From Oxyruncus cristatus (Eukaryota > Chordata > Aves > Passeriformes > Cotingidae): a stretch of 64,000 nucleotides of DNA. Under the pieces are notes generated by a model. That model made no database searches. It was not told the DNA's origin and saw only the letters and a list, made by a program, of their open reading frames with translations. Shown here piece after piece: positions 40,001 through 52,000 of the stretch (its first letter is position 1; each line of letters opens with the position of its first letter). The stretch spans positions 471,388-535,387 of the forward strand of contig VXAY01003830.1 of assembly GCA_013399855.1 (NCBI GenBank), read 5' to 3'. Position numbers and translations under genes: made by a program.

Positions 40001-43000
40001 AGAGCCATTCAAACAGAACTAGGACAAAATGAATACAACTAATATCCAGATACAAAATGTACAAATAATTTTAATGAACTGGTTTATGCAGTGTATTATA
40101 CTAAAGAAACTCATGGCAAAAATATCAATTTTTTCCTCAAAACCTTTAAGAACATTTAAAAATTGATGATTAATGCTTCTATAATTTTTAAAGAGAAGCT
40201 AATTTACTTGAAGGTATCACAATAGAAGAAACATTCTACATTCCAAGTTAGCAAGTAATAGTGAAAGATCCTAACAAATGTTTTTCCTCACTTTCTTCAC
40301 TAACATACACATGTGACACAAAAACAAGAAAAAAAAAATCACAAGCTTCAGTTAATGGAAAACTACAAATCTCGTAACTCTTCACTCCTTTGCCTTCTAC
40401 TAAAGCAGTGTATGAAAATATACTTGTAATGGCATCAGCCAATTACTTCTGAGAAAAAAGACTCTGAAATATTGTGTAATTTCTTGCAATGCAGGGACTA
40501 AACTTGCTACCAGTGCAAGAAGGTGACTTAGTATAGACCTTGTCACATCCCTATAACACGTTGTGCTGCCACAAAGACACATCAAGCCTAAACCTAAATA
40601 CTCAGACTCGTGTCTCAAAAGCAATCCAAATGGCATTAGTGCAGCATTTTATGTGCTCAAACTTGCTTTCAGGACATCGTATACCATCCTACTAATTCAA
40701 GGTTGGCAAATATTTACAGAAAATATTTACAAGTAGGTTTTACTAAAGAAAAGCAATGCCACATGTGCTCTCCTTGCAGAGTAAGGAATCAAACATGATT
40801 GATGCTGCCAGAGCATAACAACATACTGCAAATTAGCTGAACTATGTAACAGCCCACAGAAATGTAATATAACTCAACTTGGTGTAAAAACTTCTTTTGC
40901 CACAGGCTAAATTAGGTCAAATTCCCTCTATCACAACATAAAATGCACACACTTAGGTTGCTGAGGCTGAGAAGACGTACAGTCACTTGCAAAACCCTGG
41001 TATACTATACAACAGAAGTTCACTACTTCAGAGGAATTTTTTTTTTTTTATATCACCAATATATGTCACATTTTAACTACATGCTTAAACCAAAGCACGT
41101 AAACCAGCTTTTAAAGCCTGGGTAACAGGAGCATCCACGTTCTTCTTTATATGTAAATTACTCCAACATAGCAATAAACCAAGCAAACAAAAACTAACAT
41201 TTTGCCACAGCCAGTCATCTCCTAGGACTATTTCAAAATTTTCTGCATTTGGCCCTTTGAATCGTTCCAGGACTTGTTCCTCAAAAAAGATTTGAATCAC
41301 AAGAGTGAATGAATACAGGACAAGAGATCTAACTTCAAAGCAAGATCCTTTTTCAAAGGCACTTTTGGAGGATGTTTTATATTTGGAATACTTAAATTTT
41401 CTGGCAAGTAGTCCTGGTTTAATATTGGGTAAGCACAGTTTTTTTCCTCCTCCTCCATTGAACCTAGGAGGGATGGCAGACTCTATTTTAGGAACAGCTT
41501 TGAAGATAAAGAGCTGGCAACTGCACAATTAAAACACAGGCCTGAAGAAACCAAATCCACAGTTCTTAATCGTTATTTTCTAATCTAGTCGAAGCACGGA
41601 AGGATGTTCAAGAAGACTTTCTGAGTAAGTGTATGTCATAAACCTGTCTGTAAACCATACGACTAAAGCCAAACCTGCTTGCTAGATGTGTAACACATGT
41701 GGATTTCTTTCACCTTTAAAAATTCAACAGGTGAGGGGTTTCATCAGAACAGTCCAGTACCCGCATGTGACATTCCTGCACCAAGTGTGTCTGGGGTGTC
41801 TGTGAGGGTTCTTCTCATTTTTTTTAAATAATATACAACTTAGATCACCTTTTCTGAACCACAATTACAATTCAAATAATTACTTTCTAAAAGCTTGTAA
41901 TGTATTACATTATCAGAAAGGTTTTAATGCAGCTTAAAACCACAATGAGTATTATTGTCACATTCTTCTCCTTTCTGTCCCCTCCCTGCAGTAAGGAAAC
42001 AGCACAAAATTGCCAGAGCAGTAGCATATTCTCTCTTCAGAGACTCTTTAATATTTATGAAAAAAAAAATACTGGAAAGGAAAAGGCCACCGAATTATTT
42101 AATCTTTAGATCTCTTCTCTTCCGTTTTCTACGTTGCATCAGTTTGTGTATGACCAGAGCTTGCCAGGCAGCAGGAGTTAAAGTTTTAAAAGTTTTAAAG
42201 TTTTTAAAAGTTTCTAAAGTTTTAAAATTAGTAGGAGCAATTGAAGAAAGCAACTTCTTCTATGAGGACTTAAACCTCTGGGAATTCATACATGCTGTGA
42301 GGTAAAAGGGGAATCGAAGCTTCTCTTGCTGCTATGACCTTAGGCATCAGAGAATCCAACTTGTGACACAAATTCACGGTATGCTATACTTTCAGTTTTG
42401 TAGAATGATTTGTTCACATGTACTTCTCAACTTAACACTTAATTACAGAAAACAGCTTCTCGCTTCAAACATTTTCAAGAACACAAGAACCAACAATCTC
42501 TCAGTAATTATTTACTACTTGGGATTATGCTGAGAAAATAAAGGTAAAAGTTGCTGTTTCTGCCTTACAGATACATTTAAGAAAAGTGCAGAACACAGAA
42601 TTCTGAAATTCTGCACAATGCACCTCAAATATTTGATGTTAATGAATCTCTCATTATTCACATCCTACGTAGTGCAGGATATTTACCTGGTGGGGGAATC
42701 AGAGGTGGAGCAGTACTGACAGTTGGAGGGGGTGGAAGGAAAGGAGGTGGTGGAAGGTGGGTAGGTGGAGCTCCTGGAGGGAAAAATGGAGGTGGCTTGG
42801 TAAAATTGTCTACTTCAGGATTAGAGCGTTCTGAAAGAACCTGTAAAATATCAAACTCTAGTTACAATTGCTATGTGAAAAGGGTAGAAGATAGGTTTCC
42901 TCTCTTTCCAATTACTACAACAGGAAAGCATCACTTCACACATTAAGAGCCATATTCAGATGGTTTAAGTTCTACCTGCACACCTATGCTCCATGTCCCA

Positions 43001-46000
43001 TAGTTGCCAAGTACCTTTAAAAGTCTAAGAGCAGCCAACAGGGGACAACAAACATAAGACTAGAGAATATCAGCCATCTGAATATGGCCCAAAACACCAT
43101 CTTAAATTTATATAATGGAAAATATTTTAAAAATTCAATATGAAAAGCACAAAAAAAACCAAGACTATAAAATTACTTAAACATTGTGAGATCAGATTAA
43201 AAACACCCGGCAGCATTTTTAATATAAACACTACAATCCATTATTATTTTCACTGTTTAACCTAATTTAAGTTGCATGGAAATGCAACTAGGGCATCAAG
43301 CAACCTTTATTCTTCTCTCTGATTCTTCAGGAGAGAAGAAGTGGATTTCATCTTAATAAATTTACTTGATGTCTTCATATAATACAAGTCTAAAGACTAA
43401 GATCATAAACACTCATCTTCCAATTTATGGTAAAATAGTACAATTTAATTAAAAACAACCTACTATCAACTATTTATTCCTTCTCAACTTATTTTTAAAA
43501 GACGGCATTTCTCAAACTGCATATAAGAGGGCTTTCACTTTCAGCATTAGTGTCTGGCAGGAATAGGGGACAAACGGGCAGTTTAAATATTTATCTTTGT
43601 CACTCAGTAAACAAAACCTAATCCCATGCAGATCTAGCAGAGCCAATGCTGTCTCCTGGACTGTAAATCTGCAATATCGCTCATTTCCTTTCAGTAAGAG
43701 GCATACCAAAATATTTATCTTTTGAAATTTATCAAATGTTTCATCTTAATATATTTCAGTAACTGCCACAACTTTATTCCTGAACTTAAAGCTTTTTATT
43801 CATTCATGCACACTGACAATGTTTTAATCAGAAGCTATGGGGAAAGCAAAACTGTCTTTTAGTCTAAGATAGAGTGCAAATCTAGAGTATAAAACCTGTA
43901 TGTTGCTGTTTTCATTAGCACGCCGTCGTCCTTCCACCCTGCTGATAGTGATGCTCTGTCCAATCACATCTATTGTGCCAGATATTCGCCTGCAACACAG
44001 GACAAGCCAGAATCAACAAGTAGAACAAGAAAAGAGGAAAAGAAAAAGAAAAAAGAGAGAAGAAAGCCTTAAGGACTTCTCTCATTCCAAATGCCAAAGT
44101 TTCTTCTCCTGTAGAAAACATAAAAGACTGTTTCTGAAAAACATTAAATGTGATACATTTGCTGAAGTATGGGAGTGTATAGGACTAAACAACAAATCAA
44201 TGAAGACTCCTGCAGGACAAAGGCTGACTCTCCAACACTCTCCTTCCACCCCATACAAGATAATACATCTTCTCTTACAACACACACACAAAAAAAAAAG
44301 GAACAGGAAAACCAAAGAAGAAAAGAAAGGAATCACAAAACTTCAATAATAACTTGCACAAAAATCTAATGTAAAATAGCTAATAACTATTAATTAGAAA
44401 TAATTTCTAAATTGCATGAAACCACAATGAAGAATTCCATGGAAGATCAAACAAAGGTAAGACAGAAGGCAGAAACAAACATCAGCAAATCCTTCCATGT
44501 ATATTATTGATATTGCAGCACATATTGAACAAATGAGACGCTATTCCTCTTACTTTGGAATACACAATCTTAGTATCAACAAACAGAAAAGTATACGAAA
44601 CTAGTAAACACTGACTCTTAAACTAAACCTTCACAAGAATCTTAGACCAGCCATTCATATTCCTGTTCCTCAGTTTTTTCAAAATGCTAAGTCTCTCTCC
44701 CTCAAACAACTCTAAAACATTTGCATAATTAAGCACCACGTTCACTTTCTTTGAAGAAACCAGCAGTAGAGCAGCACAAGACCCACCTCAGTCTCTCTCA
44801 CAACCTAATCAGGCACCAACAGAACACACTATAAATTAAGAACACTTACCTTAGAAGTAATTAGCAATGAATTTTTAGAGAAAGATGACAAGAAAAGCAA
44901 CATGCATATACACATTCTTTCCCTCCCAGTTCCCGGCAACTTGCATTTGACAATTTCTTTTGAACAACACTTTTATTTTCAATCTCTCAGATCAGTTTTG
45001 CCTATTTTTTGACTCTGTGACTTTCATTATTTTTCTGATTTTTAACTTTTCAAAGATTAAAAATGCTACCCTAAGGGTAAAGACATGATAGCATTTTACT
45101 GGATACAAACAGTAAAATTCAAAGCGTAATATCTGAAAATCTTCAGTAAATCAACTACATTGGAATATATTGACACTAAAGAAGTACTCCAGGCACCAGA
45201 CCAGGAAATATGACAAGGATCTCAATGTCATCTAGTAAAACTAAAACCTGATATCTGTGACAGTGGGAATCGTTGTTTTGAAGAGAGGAATAATCTATAG
45301 TATAGAACTTTCCTATTTGCAGCCCTAAAACAAATGAAACCTAGAAACTCAGCTTTACAGAAAACGTGTAACGCTTACGCAGATAGAAAAAAAACACCTA
45401 TCTGCATAAGAGTTATAAAAGCCAGGCTGGATAAGGCCTTGAGCAACATGGTCTAATGGGAGATCTCCCTCCACGAGGCAGGGGGGGTTTGAGACTAGAT
45501 GATCTTCAAGGTCCATTCCAAACCCTTAACATTCTATGACTCTACCTGATTTGCAGCCCATTGCTAATTTCTAAAAGAGGTTAAAAAGTAGGATTCACTT
45601 ACATCAACTCCATTAGAAAATGAGGTACAAAATTACAATACTAATAGTTGAGAAAAAATTTAGTATTGTGAAAAATTACAATACCAATAGTTGAGGTACA
45701 TCTGTGTCTCACCCATAAAGGAAATGATAGTAGAGAAAACTGACAGTATTTACTAATAGTATGACATATTACAAGTAAAAGAAAGACTAGGAAAAAATCT
45801 TTCATGAAATTTCCATAGAAATAAATCCATAGAATTTTTTTTTCTAGTTTTAGAAGACAAGTTCTTGTCTTTTTTGCATCTAGGGTACTACTAACCACAT
45901 GAATACAAATAGCAGAGACTACAGGAAGTTAGAATTACAGGCTCAAAGTTCTGCCAGACCAATAGCTCTGACTCCAATTACTCAAATACCTAGATTCCAA

Positions 46001-49000
46001 TGCAGTTGAAAAAGATGCACACACTAGAGCACGAAGGAACAATTAGACCTCCCAGAGATAATATGCAGTTCCTTGGCAGACTGCATACTGAGGATGATCC
46101 AAATGCCTGTCCTCTGAGCTTTTCAATATCTGGGTTTAGAGCTTCCTCCTGGATTTTAAAGCAAGCTTATTAAGCACAACAGTTTGGAGTAAAAAAAAGA
46201 ACAAAACAGTCCACTGGCACAAGAGTCTGAGAACACAGATAAAAAATAGAACATATAGACTATACAGCAACTGCGCCAATGATAACACAAATTTAAGAAA
46301 TTCTCTGGTCTTCTCACACTCCATGCTAGGAGTCAGATTATTACACTCTAAATTCCAAAATAATCATCACCTGCTTTCCTAAACCTCCCCAGTGGTCCTG
46401 CATGGCATTCCAGCACTACTACACCTTGGATTATTATTTTGCTTTAAGTAATTAAATTGAGAACATAGGTATTATAAAACAATTGTTGGTTTAACAACTC
46501 ATACTCCCCTATCGCTAGTACCTTCTCTTAACTATCTAAACCATATCCCAGAAAACTCATTTTACTTAGCTTTAGTCCTTGTGTATGATAGATGACACTA
46601 TTCTAAAGCAAGAAGTCCCTGCTTGGCTCGCTCCACTGATGTACACAGCAGAATCAAGACTCTTCCTCTCTTGCACTGTGTGCACACTGCCAGAAACTTT
46701 TGGAATCAGAACTGAAAACACACACAGTGACATCAATGCAAGAGTGCTGGCATTAAAGCAGTATGCGCCTCAACCATATTACAATATGAATTTTGGCTTG
46801 AGAAGGAACCCAAATACACCACTGCATTACCAAAGGAAGCAAATCTAGACTACCAGTTACTTGGTTCCTAGATGTCAATTTTACTGAAGTGAACAGAGCT
46901 TTCACTTAATTTTCCTAGATTCTGAAGAGTACACCTATGATCCCTCAATCTCACTGAGCTAGTGCTTTATAACTGTTGTTGAAATAATGTTGTATAGTGT
47001 TATGTCCATTGTTCTTCCCAACAACTGCAAAGAGATTTAGTTTTCATGATGATGGATGACTTCAGGAATTTGCCGTCGTACCTTGGACTTCACAAATTCC
47101 CTATTTTCAAGACTCCAATAATGATTTCATTATGTACTCCACCAGAAGAGCTTGAAATTGATCAAGACCAAGCATATATTCTGTTGCAAATGGAGCAGCA
47201 GGTGACACTACTGTCAAAAACGTAAACTGCACCAAAGCAGGGGAGGCATCTGAGTGTCAGAATTTAAGTTTGGCAGTTTTTGTAAAAGGGCAAATCTGAC
47301 ACCTTGGATCTTGTTTAAGGCACAGTAAGCTGGTACATGGAAAAATTTCAAACGACACTCTAGATATTATCTAGACTAATAATAAGATGTTAAGCAGGCA
47401 TTACTAGGTTTCTGTCTGTGCTGTAAGCAAAGAAAAGGAAGGGCTTGGTTTGTCTCTTACACAATCAGGGCACCTGGGAAACAGATGAATTCCCAATGGA
47501 TACACCCAAACAAAAAAGGCAATCCACACATGTGGGATGCATGTGAACCCACAGCAGAGTTCATACAAAGTGTATCTTGAAAGAAACATTCCAGCAACTC
47601 TGAGTTATTTCACTCTAATTAGAGAACAGTTATTTATGAGCCATTTGCACCAAGAATACCATTCTCCATGGAGATTTAATTCAGAAAGATAATCTCATTT
47701 GGCAAGCTGAGTTTATTTAGGTTCTACAGAGCAAAGAGAAAGAGGCGAACAAAGAAGCAGAAGAAAAAAAACAGACAAACCCAATTATTTTCGTAGTTCA
47801 TAGCTTCAGAAATCCCTTATCCTTACCACAGATAATCTAAATAATCTGCCTTTTGAAACGCCTCCATACCACTTTTCAGAACTCAGAAATAGTCTAACTA
47901 CTGGATGTCACATTTATTCAGCAGACTTATAAGACAGTATAATAATTATAGAATTATAATATACTTCAAACCCAATAATTAATGTTTTTCTGTTCCTTCT
48001 TAATTTGCTTATGTGTTTTTGTTTTATTTTCCTCCTCTTGAGGACTTCCTCAACTCTGCTGAGCTCACTTACCACTGACTGATACAAATAAGAAGCAGAT
48101 TTACTACAAAATAATTATTATAGAAAATAATTTTTTTTCAAAATAATAGCTGAGTCACCATCATTTAGTCTTGCAAGGCTAGTTCATGAAACAAGAGAAA
48201 CCTGTATTTTTGCACAGTAATAACAGATCACAAATCCATTTTCTATAAAAAATCTGCTTACAGAAAGGCCCAAGCATAGAAAAAGCTAATAAATAGCCCA
48301 CTGCATTGACAGGCTAATTTCTCTAAAACTCATTTAAATGTAATGCACTCTTTAGTAACTGTAAAAAAGCACAAATGGAGGTTAAAAACAAAAAAACTTC
48401 TGACAGAAAAAGTTTTCTGATGGAGAGCTGTTCTAGGTATTGCTTGATTGAGAAAATACCAGCTTTTCCAGCCAGCTTATAAATGAAACTTCTACTTATT
48501 TTTCTACTACTAAGGAAAAACTCTCAGTGCTTGAAAAGTGACATAAGGAAAAGCACCGGTCTGAAAAGAAGTAAGATACTTCTATGAAGTAGCTGGTTAG
48601 GACAAGTTTGAAATACGTCAAGTCCTCTTCATGTTCTAGAAAGCACAAAACTCAAAAGAGGTTCCTTCATGTTTTTACCTTAATTGTGGCTATGGACACA
48701 ATAACTCTTTAATTAACTACCTCTTGAGAACAAAGATTTTACTTTATACCATATTGTTTGTATGTGATGTCCATTTACTAAACCATTTCCATTATAAACC
48801 TAACTCCTCCTTCAGGGCTACACTAAACGTTATGCTACTCAACAGCCCTACGTATTACAGAAACAAGGCAAGAAATTCAGGTGTCACTTCTAAACAACTA
48901 ATATCTTAGTTATGACTAAGACAGCCATTGTTTATAAATTCAAGCAAAATTTCTCACAGAGATACATTATATGAACAAGCACTGGATTTTGCTCTGAATT

Positions 49001-52000
49001 ACACGTTTAGCATGCAATTCTAGTGAATTGGTAACACGGATTTGCTGGTGAGCAATAATGCTATTTTGTGAACTAAAACTTCCATATTGGTAGGGAGTAA
49101 TATCACTGTTAGACCTCAGAGATTTTTGGGGTTTTTTTTGAGAAATTCATCTGCAATTATATGCAAACATCTATTGTACTCAAACCAAAAAGGTAAAAAT
49201 AGTAAGCAAAATTATTTTAGTGTTTGTTTACTAACTAAACTGGCTTTTCTGGAGGCAGTGTTTGTCTGCGACTGAGAAGAGCTGCTGCTTCTTCCAGTGA
49301 GATAAATTGCCTAGGTCTTTCATACACATTACCAACCCCCACACCAATGCTCCTATACTGAGATGCATCAGCTTTCCCTCCTTTTCATGAAATGTATCAA
49401 ACTACTGCTAGAAGCCAAGAAAAGTTTTATTGCTACATGGGAAACGCTTCCAGCGATCTCACAACAAGGCAATTGCAAATGCCTCGTGGCATAAAAGCAA
49501 TTATTTTAAATTCTCAAAGAGTTGTATTGCTGAAAATTTTCTTCCTACGTATAATAAACTCTTTAACTAAAGAAGAAAATAAATCCAACCCCATAAAACA
49601 CTGTTTGATTATAAAGAAATTAGTAATATAGGCTTTTTTATACAGAAAACAGTAGCTGTGTTAAGGAAGTCATTCAAGTAGAAATATGTGCAATCCATAT
49701 AAGCTAAGACATATTCATTCACTGAGCCAATCTCAAGACTCTCAAATATACAGTTTTCTTTCAAAATCTCTTCTAATCACTTGGTAGAAATACTTCTGTC
49801 TTTACAGAAGAATCTATTTTAAGCAAATGTATCCAATGGAGCAGGTATTAAATATGGGAAGAAGTCAGTTTTGCTATTGTAACAACTTACAATTACAGTA
49901 TTCACACTAAATGTATATAAAACAACCTACTCTAACCACTGAAATGCACAAGTGATACAAATGGCAAAGTGACATGTCACAAAGTGAAACAGTTGACACA
50001 ACAATTGTAGATTTCACACAATCACAGAATCTATGCAATGCATTTTTCTACAACTTTAACTTGACTACACTTTAATGTCCTGGTCACTAATTACTTATAA
50101 AAGTAGTTTAGAGGTTATCTGTACACCACTGAGACGAATAAAGAACTGAAATCCTGTATCCAGTACAAAATCTGTAGATACAGATTAGGAATCTTTACCC
50201 TGTGAACAACATATTCCAGTTTGAGAACTCTGTACAAGAACAACACACATCAAAAACAATTCAGAAAATTACAATAAATAGCTATAGGGTCTACTGTTTC
50301 GTAGACAAAGAAAAATAGAAAAACAAAGAACTAAAACTCTACTAAATACAGAGCAGTATGACCTGATAGCTCAGAGAAAAATTTAGGCTACCAGAAGGAA
50401 TATTCTAGGAGTGAAAGAAAAGTGCAGGCAAGCTTAAGAAACAAGATTTCTTTTCCTGCCCAAGAGAAATACATTGTTGGACTAAGTCTTACAGGATGGG
50501 ATAATTGAACACAAGTGCCTCTAAATTAGTCAAGGTACTTATGGATGCAGCACTAAAGACAGGTCACAGCTCAATCTTTAACGGTCATTGATTAAAGTCT
50601 ACAGCCTGTTCTACCTCTCTTACTACCATTTATAATACAATGGTTTAAATCTGCACAGAACCAAAACTCTTAAACAGGATCACTAAATGACTAAAGTAAA
50701 ATAAAATAAATAAATAAAGAAGCAGCATAGATTCATGCTAAGCCAAGTGCCAGGTATCAAAGAGCAGTAGCTTAGATATAAACGACAGAACTTCTTAAAG
50801 CCTGGGGCTGGGAGAAGGAGAGGAAGAAACCTAGTAAGGAAATAATTTATCTCATTTCATGAAAGTATTACAAATTATTAAAATATGGAGAAGCTAAAGC
50901 TACCTTGCCGGAAAGAGACTGGGTTCCAGGAATTCTTCCAGTTGTTGAAGTCATAACTGTTTGATTCCATTTTGTTAAACTGAAAAGGTGTGTTAGCTAA
51001 TACTCGTAAGGACCCAAGCTAGAAATATTTTGTTGGCCAATCTAATTCTACAAAGAAAACACGGTGTCGTACATCAACAACTGGATTTTTATAGCAGTCT
51101 TGTTATTTGGTACTGCTGTTTTTTCTCCCTTTTCCTTCTACTTTCTCTTTCCCAAATAGCCAAGAAGGTAGCACAGCATTCATTTGTGATTAAGCTAATG
51201 TGATTAGGGTACCTCTTCCCCTCATTTCTACCTGTTACAGAAACGTATTTCCCTTTTCTTCCTACAAAAATTGTAGGTTTCAAACTCATAGATGTAATAG
51301 TGGAAAGAGTTTTTTGGGTTTGAGTTACAGCTAACTGACCTGTTTCCTGGAATTCCTGATTTGAATAAGGCAGGCGGAGATGTGAAATCAGGTTTGGTCG
51401 ACTGTACTGCCAACTCTTTCTCCAGATTTCCAGTTCTGCCCTGCTGTACCTTCAAAATAATGTTTCATCATTAGTTTTACCCTCAGAAGTGTAGTAGCTC
51501 CAATACTCAACACAGAACATAGCCAACACCAAAAGAAAGTTCAGATTTACTCAGAATTTTAAACAGTTACCTCTGCACAGCTAGCAAAATTACGTATTTT
51601 GTAAGGATTAATTACTTAAGTACTGTGTTTAATACATATAAGAAGCAAAATGCCAGAGAATGAATTATTACAGAAGATTAGACAGTTTAAATATTTATTT
51701 TCCAAGCATTTGATTTGTATGAACAGACCAAACTGATTTTCTTATACAGTTTCCTGTATGAACAAAATAACACCTTTATTTTTAAAAGAAACAAACAATT
51801 TAAAAAAAAATATCCTCAACATCTTAACAGAGATATCTAACAAGCCTGCTATCCAACAACAAACCATGAGACAAGAAACTTGAATGGATTCTCCGTCTGC
51901 CTCACTGACCATGAGATCTAGTAACCAGATAATTTCCAAGTCATACCAGGAAGTCACCTCATACTTGGGGTTACACAAACTGTAAAAGATTTTTCATTAA

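Larger units (their letters stand above)
38032..42686 (-). other. FIP1L1: FIP1L1 intron, about 4.7 kb
   Basis: Donor gtaaatatcc, acceptor tctttttag. It contains an 18-base perfect palindrome (39293-39310) and an AAGTTTTAAA-type tandem repeat (about 42178-42230). No CR1 end was recognised. ORFs up to 147 codons at 41085-41528 lack recognisable content. Confidence 0.75.
43990..51339 (-). other. FIP1L1: FIP1L1 region between firm exons, about 7.3 kb, with tentative exon
   Basis: It lies between donor gtcagtta at 51339 and acceptor gtgttgcag at 43990. It holds the tentative exon 50904-50979, a CR1 fragment (about 45420-45545), a 13-base-pair hairpin (45374-45410), a local duplication (45622-45699) and an (AAAT)n run near 50697-50722. 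The human protein has a Trp-Gln-Asp-Arg-Tyr-type segment between the flanking exons; I could not find bases encoding it here. Confidence 0.75.

Noticed and set aside
41955..42305. Plus-strand ORF with repeated KVLK-like residues
   Set aside because: The repeats come from an AAGTTTTAAA tandem repeat in an intron; there is no other evidence for a gene.
43900..44349. 149-codon plus-strand ORF with a Lys/Arg-rich stretch
   Set aside because: It lies antisense over a firm FIP1L1 exon, and its basic part is simply the reverse complement of a polypyrimidine tract.
44830..44880. Strong donor-like gtaagtgttc on the minus strand as the missing FIP1L1 exon
   Set aside because: In the phase needed, a TAA stop lies within 12 bases upstream and no acceptor fits between.
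48055..48120. Possible 31-base exon between ttttgtag and gtaagtga on the minus strand
   Set aside because: It starts with a stop codon in the required phase, its length does not fit the 3n+2 rule, and it encodes nothing like FIP1L1.
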